A stretch of DNA of 64,000 nucleotides from Aphrophora alni (taxonomy: Eukaryota > Arthropoda > Insecta > Hemiptera > Aphrophoridae), in contig OY740768.1 of assembly GCA_963513935.1 (NCBI GenBank), forward strand, positions 60,008,004 through 60,072,003, in the 5' to 3' direction. The translations under genes were made by a program, and so were the position numbers. Positions within the stretch are counted from its first letter, which is position 1. Each line of letters starts with the position of its first letter. Under the pieces are notes generated by a model, which was given only the letters and a program-made list of their open reading frames with translations, had not been told where the DNA came from and did no database searches. Of the stretch, positions 23,701 through 33,554 are shown in pieces.

Positions 23701-25059
23701 ATGTTTGCTATACATCTAGAGGACACATTCACACCATTTGAAACAAAAACAGCACATAAACAATTATTACCAATTGAAAAGAATGATTTAATTAATATCA
23801 GTAAAGTGACATACAATAAGCTTGTACAGGAAATTAGACAATTAAATGTTAAAAAAGCGCTTGGTTATGAACTAATAACTGGGAAAATTCTCAAGGAACT
23901 GCCATTGAACGCCCTGCTAAAGTTTTTGCATTTGATAAACGCTTCTTTCAGACTTAAATATGTCCCGAGGCAGTGGAAAGTTGCGGAGGTCATTATGATA
24001 CCAAAGCCAGGAAAAGATCTTAAGGAAAAAACATCTTATCGACCCATTTCTATTCTAACGACTATTTCAAAAGTTTTTGAAAAACTTTTAATAAAGCGTC
24101 TTAAACCTATAATTAAAGAAAGGAAATTAATCCCTCAGCATCAGTTTGGGTTTAGAGACAAACATTCAACAATTGACCAAGTTCACCGTATTACCAATGT
24201 CATAGAAAAAGCAATTGAAGAACGCCAAGTTTGCTCATCCTTGTTCCTGGATGTATCACAGGCGTTTGACAAGGTCTGGCATGAGGGTTTACTATATAAA
24301 TTGCAAAGGGATCTCCCAGAGCAATTCTACAAAATACTTAAGTCATATTTGTCTGAGAGATGCTTTAGGGTTAAGCAAGACTGTGAATATTCTGAGATGA
24401 AGAATATAGCGGCAGGAGTTCCACAAGGAAGTGTCCTACGACCTACTTTGTATCTCTTATATACAAGTGACATACCTCAAGATTCTGATACAATCATGGC
24501 CACTTTCGCAGATGACACTGCAATAATGGCAGTTGGGGATAGTGCAGAGGAAGCAAAACACAAACTCCAGAAAGCTATTGATAAAGTTAGTATCTGGATA
24601 CAAAAATGGAGATTAAGATTAAATGAAGCAAAATCAAGCCATGTAAATTTTACCAACAGAAAGATAAACCCAACACAGGTTATAATAAATGGACATTTAA
24701 TAGCCCCTGGAAATACAGCCAAGTACCTAGGAATGACACTTGATGCAAAGATTCATTGGAAGAAGCATGTTAAGAAGAAGATTACAGAGCTGAATATTAA
24801 ATTCAGGAAAATGAATTGGTCGCTTGGTAGGAGATCAACATTAGATCTACACAATAAACTTCTATTATATAGGCAAATATTAAAACCAATTTGGACTTAT
24901 GGGATACAGCTATGGGGCTGTACCAAAAAAACCAATGTTAAAGGCATTCAAACATTCCAAAATAAGGCTCTGAGGAGTATGGTTAACGCGCCATGGTTCG
25001 TGCGAAATGATGATCTCCATCGTGATCTCGGGATGAGTACTGTGATTATTATAGTATAA
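23701..25059 (+). CDS. Reverse transcriptase of a Jockey-like LINE, partial
   Basis: This 452-residue open frame encodes an RNA-dependent DNA polymerase used for target-primed reverse transcription. Motifs in order: VIMIPKPGKD..K..SYRPIS (about 97-116), QHQFGFR..HST (146-157), LFLDVSQAFDKVWHEGLL with catalytic D184, GVPQGSVLRPTLYLLYTSDI (239-258), and TFADDTAI with D271 and D272. KYLGMTLDAKIHWKKHV (341-357) is a thumb-side motif typical of Jockey. R247 replaces the usual glycine of the PQGS-VLGP motif. The end is abrupt after HRDLGMSTV, where related proteins continue for several tens of residues. The start codon is internal to the original protein. The polymerase core is open, but the copy cannot be autonomous. 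Confidence 0.88.
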   Translation: MFAIHLEDTFTPFETKTAHKQLLPIEKNDLINISKVTYNKLVQEIRQLNVKKALGYELITGKILKELPLNALLKFLHLINASFRLKYVPRQWKVAEVIMIPKPGKDLKEKTSYRPISILTTISKVFEKLLIKRLKPIIKERKLIPQHQFGFRDKHSTIDQVHRITNVIEKAIEERQVCSSLFLDVSQAFDKVWHEGLLYKLQRDLPEQFYKILKSYLSERCFRVKQDCEYSEMKNIAAGVPQGSVLRPTLYLLYTSDIPQDSDTIMATFADDTAIMAVGDSAEEAKHKLQKAIDKVSIWIQKWRLRLNEAKSSHVNFTNRKINPTQVIINGHLIAPGNTAKYLGMTLDAKIHWKKHVKKKITELNIKFRKMNWSLGRRSTLDLHNKLLLYRQILKPIWTYGIQLWGCTKKTNVKGIQTFQNKALRSMVNAPWFVRNDDLHRDLGMSTVIIIV

Positions 25060-25626
25060 CAGCAGTTGACTTATTTAATTTACATATAAGAACCATTTTA
25101 GTATAAAATGTATAGCAGCAGTTGACTTATTTAATTTACATATAACAACAGAATTTAAGGTATAAATACAGAGAAATAATAAAAGAGTAATAGGTTATTT
25201 TAAGTAAATATCGGACGCCAATATAAGGTAATGTAAGTAATGTAATTGTTTAGTAATAATCTGTTAATTTTGATGTAAATATCAGAACTCAAAATAAGGT
25301 ATGAAACAAAAATATATGTAGTTTACAAGTTAGTAATAGTTTAACTTTGAAGTAAATATCAGAACTCAATGTATTGTATATATTATATACGTAGCATAGT
25401 AGTAATATATTGACTTTGTAAGGTAAAAAATAAATAAATACCACAGCAATAATACAATATTTAATATAATTTTCAAAACTCTATGTAAGTTAAAGTATAA
25501 ACAAAGCATAGCTGTAGTATCTGATTTCATGTTAATTTCAGGAATATATAGAGGGTATAAAATATATAAATATATAGAAGTAATAACTTATTTTATATAA
25601 ATATCAGTACGGTATAAAAAAAAAAT
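25060..25626 (+). repeat. Tandem-repeat 3' untranslated region of the LINE
   Basis: The unit CAGTTGACTTATTTAATTTA occurs at about 25063 and 25116. From about 25200 the segment GTAAATATCAGAACTCAA recurs with variations (25205, 25275, 25353, and weaker later), each followed by a GTAT/GTAG and a TAGTAATA stretch. The array fades into an A-run. Repeats of this kind in LINE 3' ends can serve as recognition sites for the reverse transcriptase; that role is an inference. Confidence 0.65.
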
Positions 25627-27744
25627 TATTGTGTGTAGCTTCTATGGTATTTTGGGTAAAAGTAATTTTTTTGGCAGTCAAAACTAAAAGTAATCTTATT
25701 ATCTTTTCTCTCTTAGCAACTCATAAAAATTACAGCTCGTACTTTATGTGATTTAAGCTCCTTCTTCATATTTTCTCTCTTCTCTTTGTTCTATTCAGTA
25801 ATTATTTCACATTAAAGTCTTGATTCAAATTCAATGTTAAAATTATTGTTAAGAATAGTTCCAAAATATTCATACGTAACCTTTAAATTTCAGTCAAATG
25901 TTTTTCTATATACATCTAAGTTATTTTAATTTTTAGTTCACTATGTAGGTACTGCTGGACAGTTATCTTTCCACTACAGTAATGTTTTTGTATTGGTATG
26001 AATTTCATTATGAAATTTTTACAGCTTCTCTTTTCAACTCATAGTTTTCTTCTTGCTGTGGACCACTACAAGTTTCACATGATGTATTTTCAATATAGGC
26101 CTACTTTGACAAAGGTTATGAATTCAGTTCCACCTCTCTTGTAGAATTTTCAAAACTGCACCTCGATAACCTAAATATTTCCTATTTTTTCATCTCGCTG
26201 TTTTGATAAAAAGAAGGACGTACTTATTTTCCTTCTTTAGTTACTCCCTTCTGGGAGAAATTACTACAACTTGATGAATATAGTTTTTCACTTCAGATCA
26301 GCATCTTGGTAGTATCTCTGATGAATCTTTCTAACGTCTTGCTTTGACAGTTCAGAACGCATAAATTCACTATTACAAGTGTATTTTTTTGCAATTAGGA
26401 GGGACCTAATGGAAACTTAAGGCTGTCTGAAACAAAAAGAAGAAGAAAATAATATAATAATATTTAATATTATTACAGTTTAAGGCCCCAAATTTATTTC
26501 AAAATTATATAACGTGTAAGTGCTTCCTTTTATAAGTCTAATACCATTAAGTTATAGGTACAGTTTTGTAACTAGGTACCTTAATTTTTGCACAAAGAAG
26601 GCCATAGGTCTAGAAATATTGTTTACATATCTGGCCTTTTTGGCTATGTTTCTAGGATTTGTTTTATTTTCCTAGACTTATTAGATGGCGTTTCTTTTAC
26701 GAATTCAATATTTTCCTGCAAATCCAAATCAGCTTCAATATTTTCCTTCTTATAGCACCTCTCAAATAACAACACTTTGTAGCGGTTATTTCGTGGCAGC
26801 TTTGAAATTTTTAAATGACAGCCATTCTTAAAAAAATGTACAAAGACATGATAATGTTTTAGTTTTTAGCTTATTGGTGAAAAAAACCATACATAAGATT
26901 TTGAGTCGAAATTTGGTTGGATACCAAATCCAACCAAATTTCGACTCAAAATCTTAAACATTTCAAAACTTATAATTTTTTTTTTTTAAAACACAAAATG
27001 GACGAAAGATGTAAAACGATGAGTTTCCTAGACATATGTTTACAGAAATTTTTTCTTTATTTTAATCCATGTAACTAATACCTACAAAGTTTGGCACGAT
27101 ATTTTCAGAACACTCTGTAACGAATAGTCTAGCTTAGACTTTGAAGATGAGATCGTTTTTTAAATAACAAATATTACAATTTTTGTTTAGTTAGTAAATG
27201 TTTTACTATTAAAACTTTTTTAATAACGATTTACAAAAGATTACCATATATATTTATAAATAAAACCAATTAATTGTTACACGTTCTGTTCATTACAATA
27301 ATCTCTTTAATATGCACCTTTCTGCACATTTGTAAACGTTTTATTTTTATTCTTACCGATAAACGAAACGAAAGTATGATACCCGTTTACACCGAAGCAC
27401 CTGAAGTCTATATTTTTTTTTATTAGGGTTGTCTTGCTGAAAGTAAACAACAAACAAAGTGTGGTGGTCCCTTTTTTCCTCTCCATTTCAGACACATTCC
27501 TACTTTGAGGGTACTGTAATGCACAATTTTAGTGGAGTGCTAGTGCCTTTGTCTTGCGGCTAAGCACTGTACTGCTAAAAGGTTATATATTTATATAATA
27601 TAAAAGGAAAACGGTCATTTGATAATTTCGTTAACCGTTACTAAATCACAGATAAGAAAATAACACATATCACTAATCTAAATTCATTAAGTTAATGGAG
27701 TTTACATTTCATTTCTTTTTAACATTGTTTGTCAATAGTCTATT
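25627..27744. other. Intergenic region upstream of the RNF180-like gene
   Basis: No gene was recognised. It contains a perfect 27-bp inverted repeat (26895-26955). The last few hundred bases must hold the promoter and 5' leader of the gene starting at 27745, but no TATA or initiator can be assigned with confidence in such AT-rich sequence. Confidence 0.5.
26895..26955. repeat. Perfect 27-bp inverted repeat with 7-base loop
   Basis: Arms at 26895-26921 and 26929-26955 are exactly complementary (begins AAGATTTTGAGTCGAAATTT). The loop is TACCAAA. It is not GC-rich and not followed by a T-run, so a terminator is not suggested. It may be a tiny foldback insertion. Confidence 0.9.
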
Positions 27745-27954
27745 ATGTTAATTACTTTAAAGTGTCGAAAATGCCGTTGCTTATTACTGAATCATCCAGA
27801 GTCAACACTGTTGAATGTTCACGGTGAACGATTAAGTAGTGCCAATATAAATAGACCTAGTGACATTAACAGTATATGTTTACAGACTAATAACGATGTA
27901 TTTTACATCCAGGAAGTTGGGGTACCAGATTGGATTGTAACGTTTTTAAATGAG
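27745..27954 (+). CDS. RNF180-like zinc-binding protein, exon 1
   Basis: The exon encodes residues 1-70. The ATG is the first after an in-frame TAG (27736-27738). It begins MLITLKCRKCRC, with a CxxC pair at residues 7 and 10, then a HPES segment and DVFYIQEVGVPDWIVTFLNE. In RNF180 the equivalent N-terminal part has a paired-cysteine start (CRKC) and an EALPEWISCLIQKA-like segment just before a zinc-binding block; this order is preserved. The donor is GAG|GTAGGG at 27955, phase 0. The exon joins one at 32454 across a 4.5-kb intron full of palindromic repeats. In vertebrates RNF180 is a membrane-anchored ubiquitin ligase; the activity of a short form like this is unknown. Confidence 0.65.
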
Positions 27955-28097
27955 GTAGGGTTAAACCATTAGTATTATAATAACCATTAGGCCTGACAAT
28001 TTTATTCTTTTTGTAAATAAATCTTAATTGGGTAATTATGCAAAAGTTACTCTGAAATTTGGTTAGAAAATCATTGAAATCGTTTACTACCTACCTT

Positions 28098-28596
28098 GGT
28101 AATTATTTACTGTAACTGCAACTGGTCTTTTGGCGATTTTTTAAAATCATGTTCTAAATACCTTATTTATTAATAATAAAATAAGTTTTCAACGCGGAGC
28201 TAACTTTTTCACAGAAAAATTACAGATTTCAATGCATTTATAGATCATTGAAGTCAAGCAACATTGAGTGCAGTTAGTTTAGGTTAGGTTAGTCACGATT
28301 GGTGATCCCTTGGGAACGCATGAGCATAGGTCAGGAAAGGTGGCTATATAATAATATATAGCCACCTTACTTGACCTTGCAATGTAAAAATTCGTGTACA
28401 AACCTATTTTCACAGGTAATTCACCTAATAGACATTAACTTAGAAAAGTTGAAATTATGTTTTTTTTTTCCATGAAAAAGTTAGCTACACGGTGAAAATT
28501 TATTTTATTATTAATAAATAAGGTAAGATATAAGTTAGTACATGATTTTAAAAAATCGCCAATAAGACATTGCAGTTACAGTAAACAATAATTACC
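28098..28596. mobile_element. Palindromic element copy A1, 499 bp
   Basis: The element begins GGTAATT and ends AATTACC. Long arms (28098-28222 against 28468-28596) share blocks such as TTACTGTAACTGCA, AATCATG, TTATTAATAATA and AAAGTTAGCT. The centre (28328-28377) is AGGTCAGGAAAGGTGGCTAT with its inverted partner across four bases. Flanks are CCTACCTT at 28090-28097 and 28598-28605, an 8-bp target duplication with one extra C next to the right end. The related outer sequence on the opposite side of cluster A (about 31260-31300, complement) has this site without the insertion. Confidence 0.75.
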
Positions 28597-28788
28597 CCCT
28601 ACCTTATTTTGAAAAAATGAGATCATATTAGGTGTTGCAAGATACTTTTGAAGTAGCAAAATACATTAGTAGAAAATAAGAAATATAAATGTACAAAATC
28701 AAGGTTTGGTCAGTTGGTAAATATTGGTTGTACCTCGTCCTCGGATTTTTCTATAAATTATTATGAAAACGTAAAGTATTTATCTTGT

Positions 28789-29412
28789 AATCAAAGGATC
28801 AGATCATATTATTTGTCGAAGAAACGTTTCAAGTCCCAAAATGCATTAGTTTAATAGAAAATTTAATTTAGAACAGTACAAAATTCAGCTATGTATGTTA
28901 AGAATGCCAACGTTAATACTAATGACTATGTACATCAAGTCACTGAATGTATGATCGCTTATTTTATTGTCTGGCTAAATGACTATATATATTATGCATG
29001 CGTATTATAGCTTAATATTATGACGTTGTATGATTGAAGAATCGTGTTTATTATCGCAAAGGCATATGCAAATTGTGTTTCATTGCTGTTTTTAATATTA
29101 AATACTAATTACTTTATCACATTTACATCTCATTGCGTAACTTAGACCCTACTCATTAAGTAGTAGTCAATTTCATACTTTATATCATTTATTGTTTAAT
29201 AAACAAATCCATTTTGTGACTTTAAAAGTAGGTCTGGTAAGGTGGCTATATATATTGCACTTGACCAGACCTCGCCTACGTAATTTACGTCCCGTCCTAA
29301 CATCAGCTGTATTCCCTTGTTTTCTATGTGTTATTTAACAGGGTGAAATGCATTTTTTGGGACTTGAAATGTTTCTTTCGACAAATAATATGTTCTGATC
29401 CTTTGATTAAAA
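28789..29412. repeat. Inverted repeat inside cluster A with off-centre core
   Basis: The arm 28789-28856 (ATCAAAGGATCAGA..ATATTATTTGTCGA) pairs with 29345-29412. A core hairpin of the family (AGGTCTGGTAAGGTG / CACTTGACCAGACCT, 29230-29272) lies toward the right rather than at the centre. A related sequence at 28963-28998 has a GTCTGGCTAAATGACTATAT form. No target duplication was found. Confidence 0.7.
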
Positions 29413-29505
29413 GGTAAATATGCAGGAGACATGTCAGATCGATTTAAAGTGTGTAATCTTGCCATTTTGTCTTAAAAATTATGTTTTTTCAATAAAATAT
29501 AATTC

Positions 29506-29962
29506 GGTAATTCTGCGCAATTACTTGGTCAACCGCAAACTTTTTCATATTTTACTACGGTCATAAGGATGTTCTCAGAAAGCAAGAAACATATAATTCA
29601 AGGCCCGCAAGGCCATCGTACAGGTTGCCGAGCGATAAGAAGGTTCAAAGTCCACGCGATAACAGTGGCTTGCGGGAGACGCAAGGAAGGCCTATAATGA
29701 CAGGTTTGGCCAGGTAGCTATATATATAGCTACCTGGCCAAACCTGTCATTATATATAATTATATAACGGTACTGTCACAACTGGCCTTCCGCGCATCTC
29801 CCGCAAGCCACTGTTATCGCGTGGACTTTGAACCTTCTTATCGCTCGGCAGATGGCCTTGTGGGCCTTAAATTATATGTTTCTTGCTTTCTGAGAACATC
29901 CTTATGACCGTAGTAAAATATGAAAAAATTTGGGGTTGACCAAGTAATTGCGCAGAATTACC
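29506..29962. mobile_element. Palindromic element copy A3, 457 bp
   Basis: Ends are GGTAATTCTGCGCAATTACT and its inverted partner. The arms are highly similar over about 200 bp each (for instance CTCAGAAAGCAAGAAACATA and GATAAGAAGGTTCAAAGTCC on the left have inverted matches on the right). The 8-bp flanks are identical: TATAATTC at 29498-29505 and 29963-29970. The centre is the long perfect palindrome at 29693-29754. Low arm divergence suggests a fairly recent insertion. No coding capacity. Confidence 0.85.
29693..29754. repeat. 62-bp perfect palindrome at the centre of copy A3
   Basis: Read from the centre outward: an alternating TATATATA heart flanked by GCTACC, TGGCC, AAACCTGTC and ATTATA on one side and their exact complements on the other. 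The left half includes AGGTTTGGCCAGGTAGCTAT. With no loop bases it is a strong candidate for cruciform extrusion. Confidence 0.95.
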
Positions 29963-31954
29963 TATAATTCAATGAACAAAGCTAGTGGTTTTTGATCTCT
30001 CAAAATTAGTTATTTACTTCACAATGTTAGATATTGTACAATTTGTTACATATTTTATCATGTAGCCATATTGAATACACTCGTGGGGCGCATGCACACT
30101 TCATTCACTGATACAGGTTGATATTACTACGACTCTGATGTAAGACTTGACTATTCGTGATGGCTTGACTAGGTCTCTGAAACCCAGACCTAGTAGAACT
30201 ATAAGTCAAGTAAGGTAAAATATGTATATAATGACCTTTCTTGACCTGTAGGTTTTTAACTAGGTCTGGTTAGGTAACCATATAGGAGTATTCGTAAAGT
30301 AACCCCCTTACTTTTTTTCTACAATTTATATTTAAAGTGTTTTTCAATGATACCATTCATTACATAGGTAGAAACTCTAAATTTTGAGGTATTCTAACAT
30401 ATTGGGAGTTACCTGAGGTCTAAGATATAGGAGTCAACTTCTGAATTATTTATGAAAAGATAGTCATTTAACATGTCAATTAACACTGTCTTTTCCTCTG
30501 AAAACAATGGTGAAATTAATATTCAAAAGGGTTGTACCGTTTCCAAGAATTCAGTAGTTCAAAGATGTAGGATTCGACTTAAAAGTTGTAATGCGAAGAT
30601 AAATAATGTATTTGGTGCATTGAAAATGGTGTTAGCACAAATGACAATAAACATGATGTGAATTATACATAATAAGATATGTATTTAAGGATTTCAGAAA
30701 ATAGAAACAAGTATTCAACACGTATACTACAATGTATATTTAGCCTTGAACTTTTTGTAACCTGACTAATGTAGTCATAGTGACTAATGTACACATTTAT
30801 AATAGCCCAAATAAGCCTTGATTCCTTGTGTTTAAAAGTGTCAGTTTCTTCAATAATAATGGATTTTAAGACTTGAAAATTGTCTACCGTTGTAAAAAAA
30901 TATATGATTAATGACAAACAAGGTAAATAGTTTAAGTTTTCATGATTATTTGTGACTAAAATGCGGAGAGAGGTAAAATAATCTAATCTTTCAAATTAAG
31001 GTAGATAGTAAATGATTTCATGATTTTTCACCACTAATTCATCATGCCGTAACTCCACAAGCTACTTTTTTATATAGTTACCTAGCCAAACATAATAAAA
31101 CAAACAATCACACATTCACTAACTTGACGAACGTTGTTCTAAATTTAACATAGGCATTCATAATCAGAGCTGGATTTCGTACTTTTTAATTTCTTATTTT
31201 CTGCTAAACTAATGTATTGTGTTATTTCAAAAGTCTCTTGTGACACCTAATATGATCTCATTTTTTTCAAAATAAGGTAGGTATTAAACGATTTCGACTA
31301 TTTTCTTAAGCTAAATTTCAGAGCAAAATCATTGTAAATTACCATTATGACTGCAATGATTGGTATTTTCGCCTTACAACCACAACATCAAAAAACACAA
31401 ACAAGTATAATCTAACTCATGTATTAAATATTAAATTAACACTGGTATTTATTCAACTGATATACCTTCATTTATCTGGTCCTCCTTCACAGATTTTTGT
31501 CTCCTGAGAAATGCAAACCACCACCTCCTCCTCACAGAACTTCTTCCAAAACTCCTTTTAACTCTTCTTGTATGTGATTAGTGTTTTTTTAAAAATATTC
31601 TTCCTACCTTCTGAAACTTCTAGCTATAATAATCAAATTTCGAACTTGTCTTCTCTGTAGTAGTTTAGTTATACATAGTTTCTAAGCATGAGAGCAATGA
31701 TTTTATTTATAACATTTCTAACAAATTTCAGAGTTGTATCTCTATTTTAAAAAAAACATGAAGATTAGATTTTATAATTTAGGAAAATAAAGACCAACTA
31801 CTAATGTTTGTGTTATAATGCCTTTGTGTTCTGTGTGAAGAGCTTATATCTGGTCCCACTAGGAGTTTATTGTCCACATCTCAAAGTGCTGGACCACACT
31901 CTCTAACTCATTAGGTAATTCAGTTGGTGAATTGTATGGAAATTATACTTTTCC

Positions 31955-32045
31955 AAGTTCTTATACATAGTATACCTATGTATAAGAACTTAGGTTAACC
32001 TATGTATACCTATGTATACTTAGGTATACCTATGTATATAACTTA
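31955..32045. repeat. Small palindromic/tandem repeat of ATACCTATGTATA
   Basis: Variants of TATACCTATGTATA repeat several times with reversed copies (TACATAGTATACCTATGTAT, TAACCTATGTATACC, TACTTAGGTATACC). It is a locally self-complementary minisatellite-like patch in the intron of the RNF180-like gene. Confidence 0.7.
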
Positions 32046-32453
32046 GGGAAGCAATAAACATTGTTTATTTAAATTAGAGTACATTGAAAACATAACATGT
32101 TAACTGTATATTCTACAACCCAGTTCATTGTAGATATAGGCTAAGTTTCAACCAGTAGCTATACTGAAATAAACCAGTACATTGTAGATTTAAAATTAAA
32201 TTAGAGCACAGTGGAAATGCAACAAGTTAAAAAGTATATTATAAAGTCTAATTTATTGTAAATGTCCACTTAAACTAATATATTGAATTAAACCCTGATA
32301 AACAAATATTTTTCGAGGTTGCAAAACATTTGTTAATATTTTAGTGGGCTTGAATATTGTGTTAATACTAGAATATAATAATAACTAAAAGTACCATATG
32401 TTCGTTAGATATGTGGCCAATATATTATTTAATTAAAAATTATTATGTTGCAG

Positions 32454-32633
32454 AAGGACTGGCTGAAAGGCAAATTAAATTGCCCAGGTTGTGAAACAAG
32501 GCTTGGATCATTTAACTTTGTCTCTGGGTTTAAATGCCATTGTAAAAAGTGTGTTGTGCCACCAATACATATAGTGAGAAGTAAAGTGGACTATATAGTG
32601 CAAGACGATATTCAGAATGTTAATATTTTGTGA
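32454..32633 (+). CDS. RNF180-like zinc-binding protein, exon 2 (terminal)
   Basis: The exon follows a TTGCAG acceptor at 32448-32453 and continues in phase 0 from exon 1, giving residues 71-129 before TGA. Key residues are GKLNCPGCETRLGSFNF (CxxC at 80 and 83), then KCHCKKC (98, 100, 103) and IVRSKVDY near the end. The GKL.CP.C..RLG.FNF...C.C pattern with a following (S)K.(V/T)DY is characteristic of RNF180; yeast YVH1/DUSP12 C-terminal domains share a similar module, so that is the alternative. No RING domain or transmembrane segment follows, so the predicted protein is just the conserved N-terminal module. It could be a short family member or a 3'-truncated gene. Confidence 0.65.
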   Translation, partial: KDWLKGKLNCPGCETRLGSFNFVSGFKCHCKKCVVPPIHIVRSKVDYIVQDDIQNVNIL

Positions 32634-33554
32634 ATAATTTTATTTGTGAAATATTATTTTTTCAGTTAGGCTATTAAAATTCATTAGTAATTTGTTAACT
32701 TGGTCTTCAAAGTTGTACAAAAAATACCTTGTCTGAAGAACAAAATCTATCACAGCCCTGATAAAGGCCATAGCTCTGGAATATATCACGATTTAGATCT
32801 GGATTGGGATGCCAATATCCAGGACTCGGGGAAAGACAATTAATTGCTAAAGTAATAATAATAATTCGTAATCATTTTTATTGCCAGAACATTTCTATAA
32901 ATGTATGACAGCATCATCACTTAAACTAACATATAGTGTCAAAATTATTATAGCCTACCTTTAACGTAATACAGTACTTATAATAGATAATACTAATAAG
33001 TTAAAACTTAATCAACAGTCAACAAACATTAGTTGTTTGTTGACTGTTGGTTAACTAACCAACTAGCGTTTAGACTACTTAAAAAATAAAATGAACGCAA
33101 ATGAAGGAGAACCCTGGTATCATCAATAAAATTTAAACAAATAACTTGATAATTAAATATAGAGTTAAATAAATATACAACATATAAATACTCATATGTA
33201 TATATACATAATACATATATACACAAATGTACACAAAGATCATGTGTAGCCTAACCATTACAAACATTGATAATACAAGTTATTATTTAACCATTAGTCA
33301 ACAATATAGAATAAACCAAATTTCTATAACATAACAATTTAAAAACCGACTAAGCAATAAAATAAGACATCGAATAAAAATGCTTCTAGCTTCCATCTTG
33401 TCTGTCTAAGAACAAAGGAATATCGAAAAATTCTTGGAGACCATAAAAACTAGATTTACTAAAAGTTTTGAGTTTCTGCTTCTTTTTTTTTTAAACTGGC
33501 ATATTTAAATTTCAATTAATTAATGGTAAGTAATACAGTAGTAATGGTATAAGG
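32634..33554. other. 3' flank of the RNF180-like gene
   Basis: This should contain the 3' untranslated region of the gene; several A-rich stretches could include polyadenylation signals, but none can be singled out. The last eight bases (33547-33554, GTATAAGG) may be the target duplication of the hAT element that follows. Confidence 0.5.
33013..33049. repeat. 15-bp perfect inverted repeat
   Basis: CAACAGTCAACAAAC (33013-33027) and GTTTGTTGACTGTTG (33035-33049) are exact complements separated by seven bases. It lies about 380 bases past the stop codon of the RNF180-like gene. No function is assigned. Confidence 0.85.

Larger units (their letters stand above)
23610..25626 (+). mobile_element. 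5'-truncated Jockey-like non-LTR retrotransposon
   Basis: The element keeps only the reverse transcriptase part of ORF2 and its 3' untranslated region. In-frame similarity begins upstream of the first methionine (FRKEDNTWARSNKEKADMFA from about 23645), so the 5' break lies near 23600-23640, which removes the endonuclease and ORF1. The 3' part (25060-25626) is a degenerate tandem array ending in an A-run at about 25617-25625. Upstream truncation plus an A-rich end is the usual result of target-primed reverse transcription. Confidence 0.85.
28031..31343. mobile_element. Palindromic repeat cluster A (nested foldback elements)
   Basis: Outer inverted ends: GGTAATTATGCAAAAG at 28031 versus GGTAATTTACAATG on the complement strand ending at 31343, both continuing into CTCTGAAATTT and ATCGTTTA.TACCTACCTT. 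A further stretch (about 28605-28715) pairs with about 31170-31285. Inside are smaller foldback units: 28098-28596, one around 28789-29412, and 29506-29962. Several related centres of the AGGTCTGG..AGGTA-(AT)n type occur (28328-28377, 29230-29272, 29693-29754; partial ones near 28963, 30205-30290 and 31068). The cluster occupies most of the intron of the RNF180-like gene. No transposase is seen. I infer a non-autonomous family with nested insertions; the outer ends show no clear target duplication. Confidence 0.65.

Noticed and set aside
28279..28291. TAGGTTAGGTTAG, an insect telomere-like repeat
   Set aside because: Only two to three units; too short to mean a telomeric insertion.
32445..32453. 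ATG upstream of the second RNF180-like exon as a start codon
   Set aside because: It overlaps the splice acceptor (TTGCAG); the joined model with exon 1 gives a better protein.
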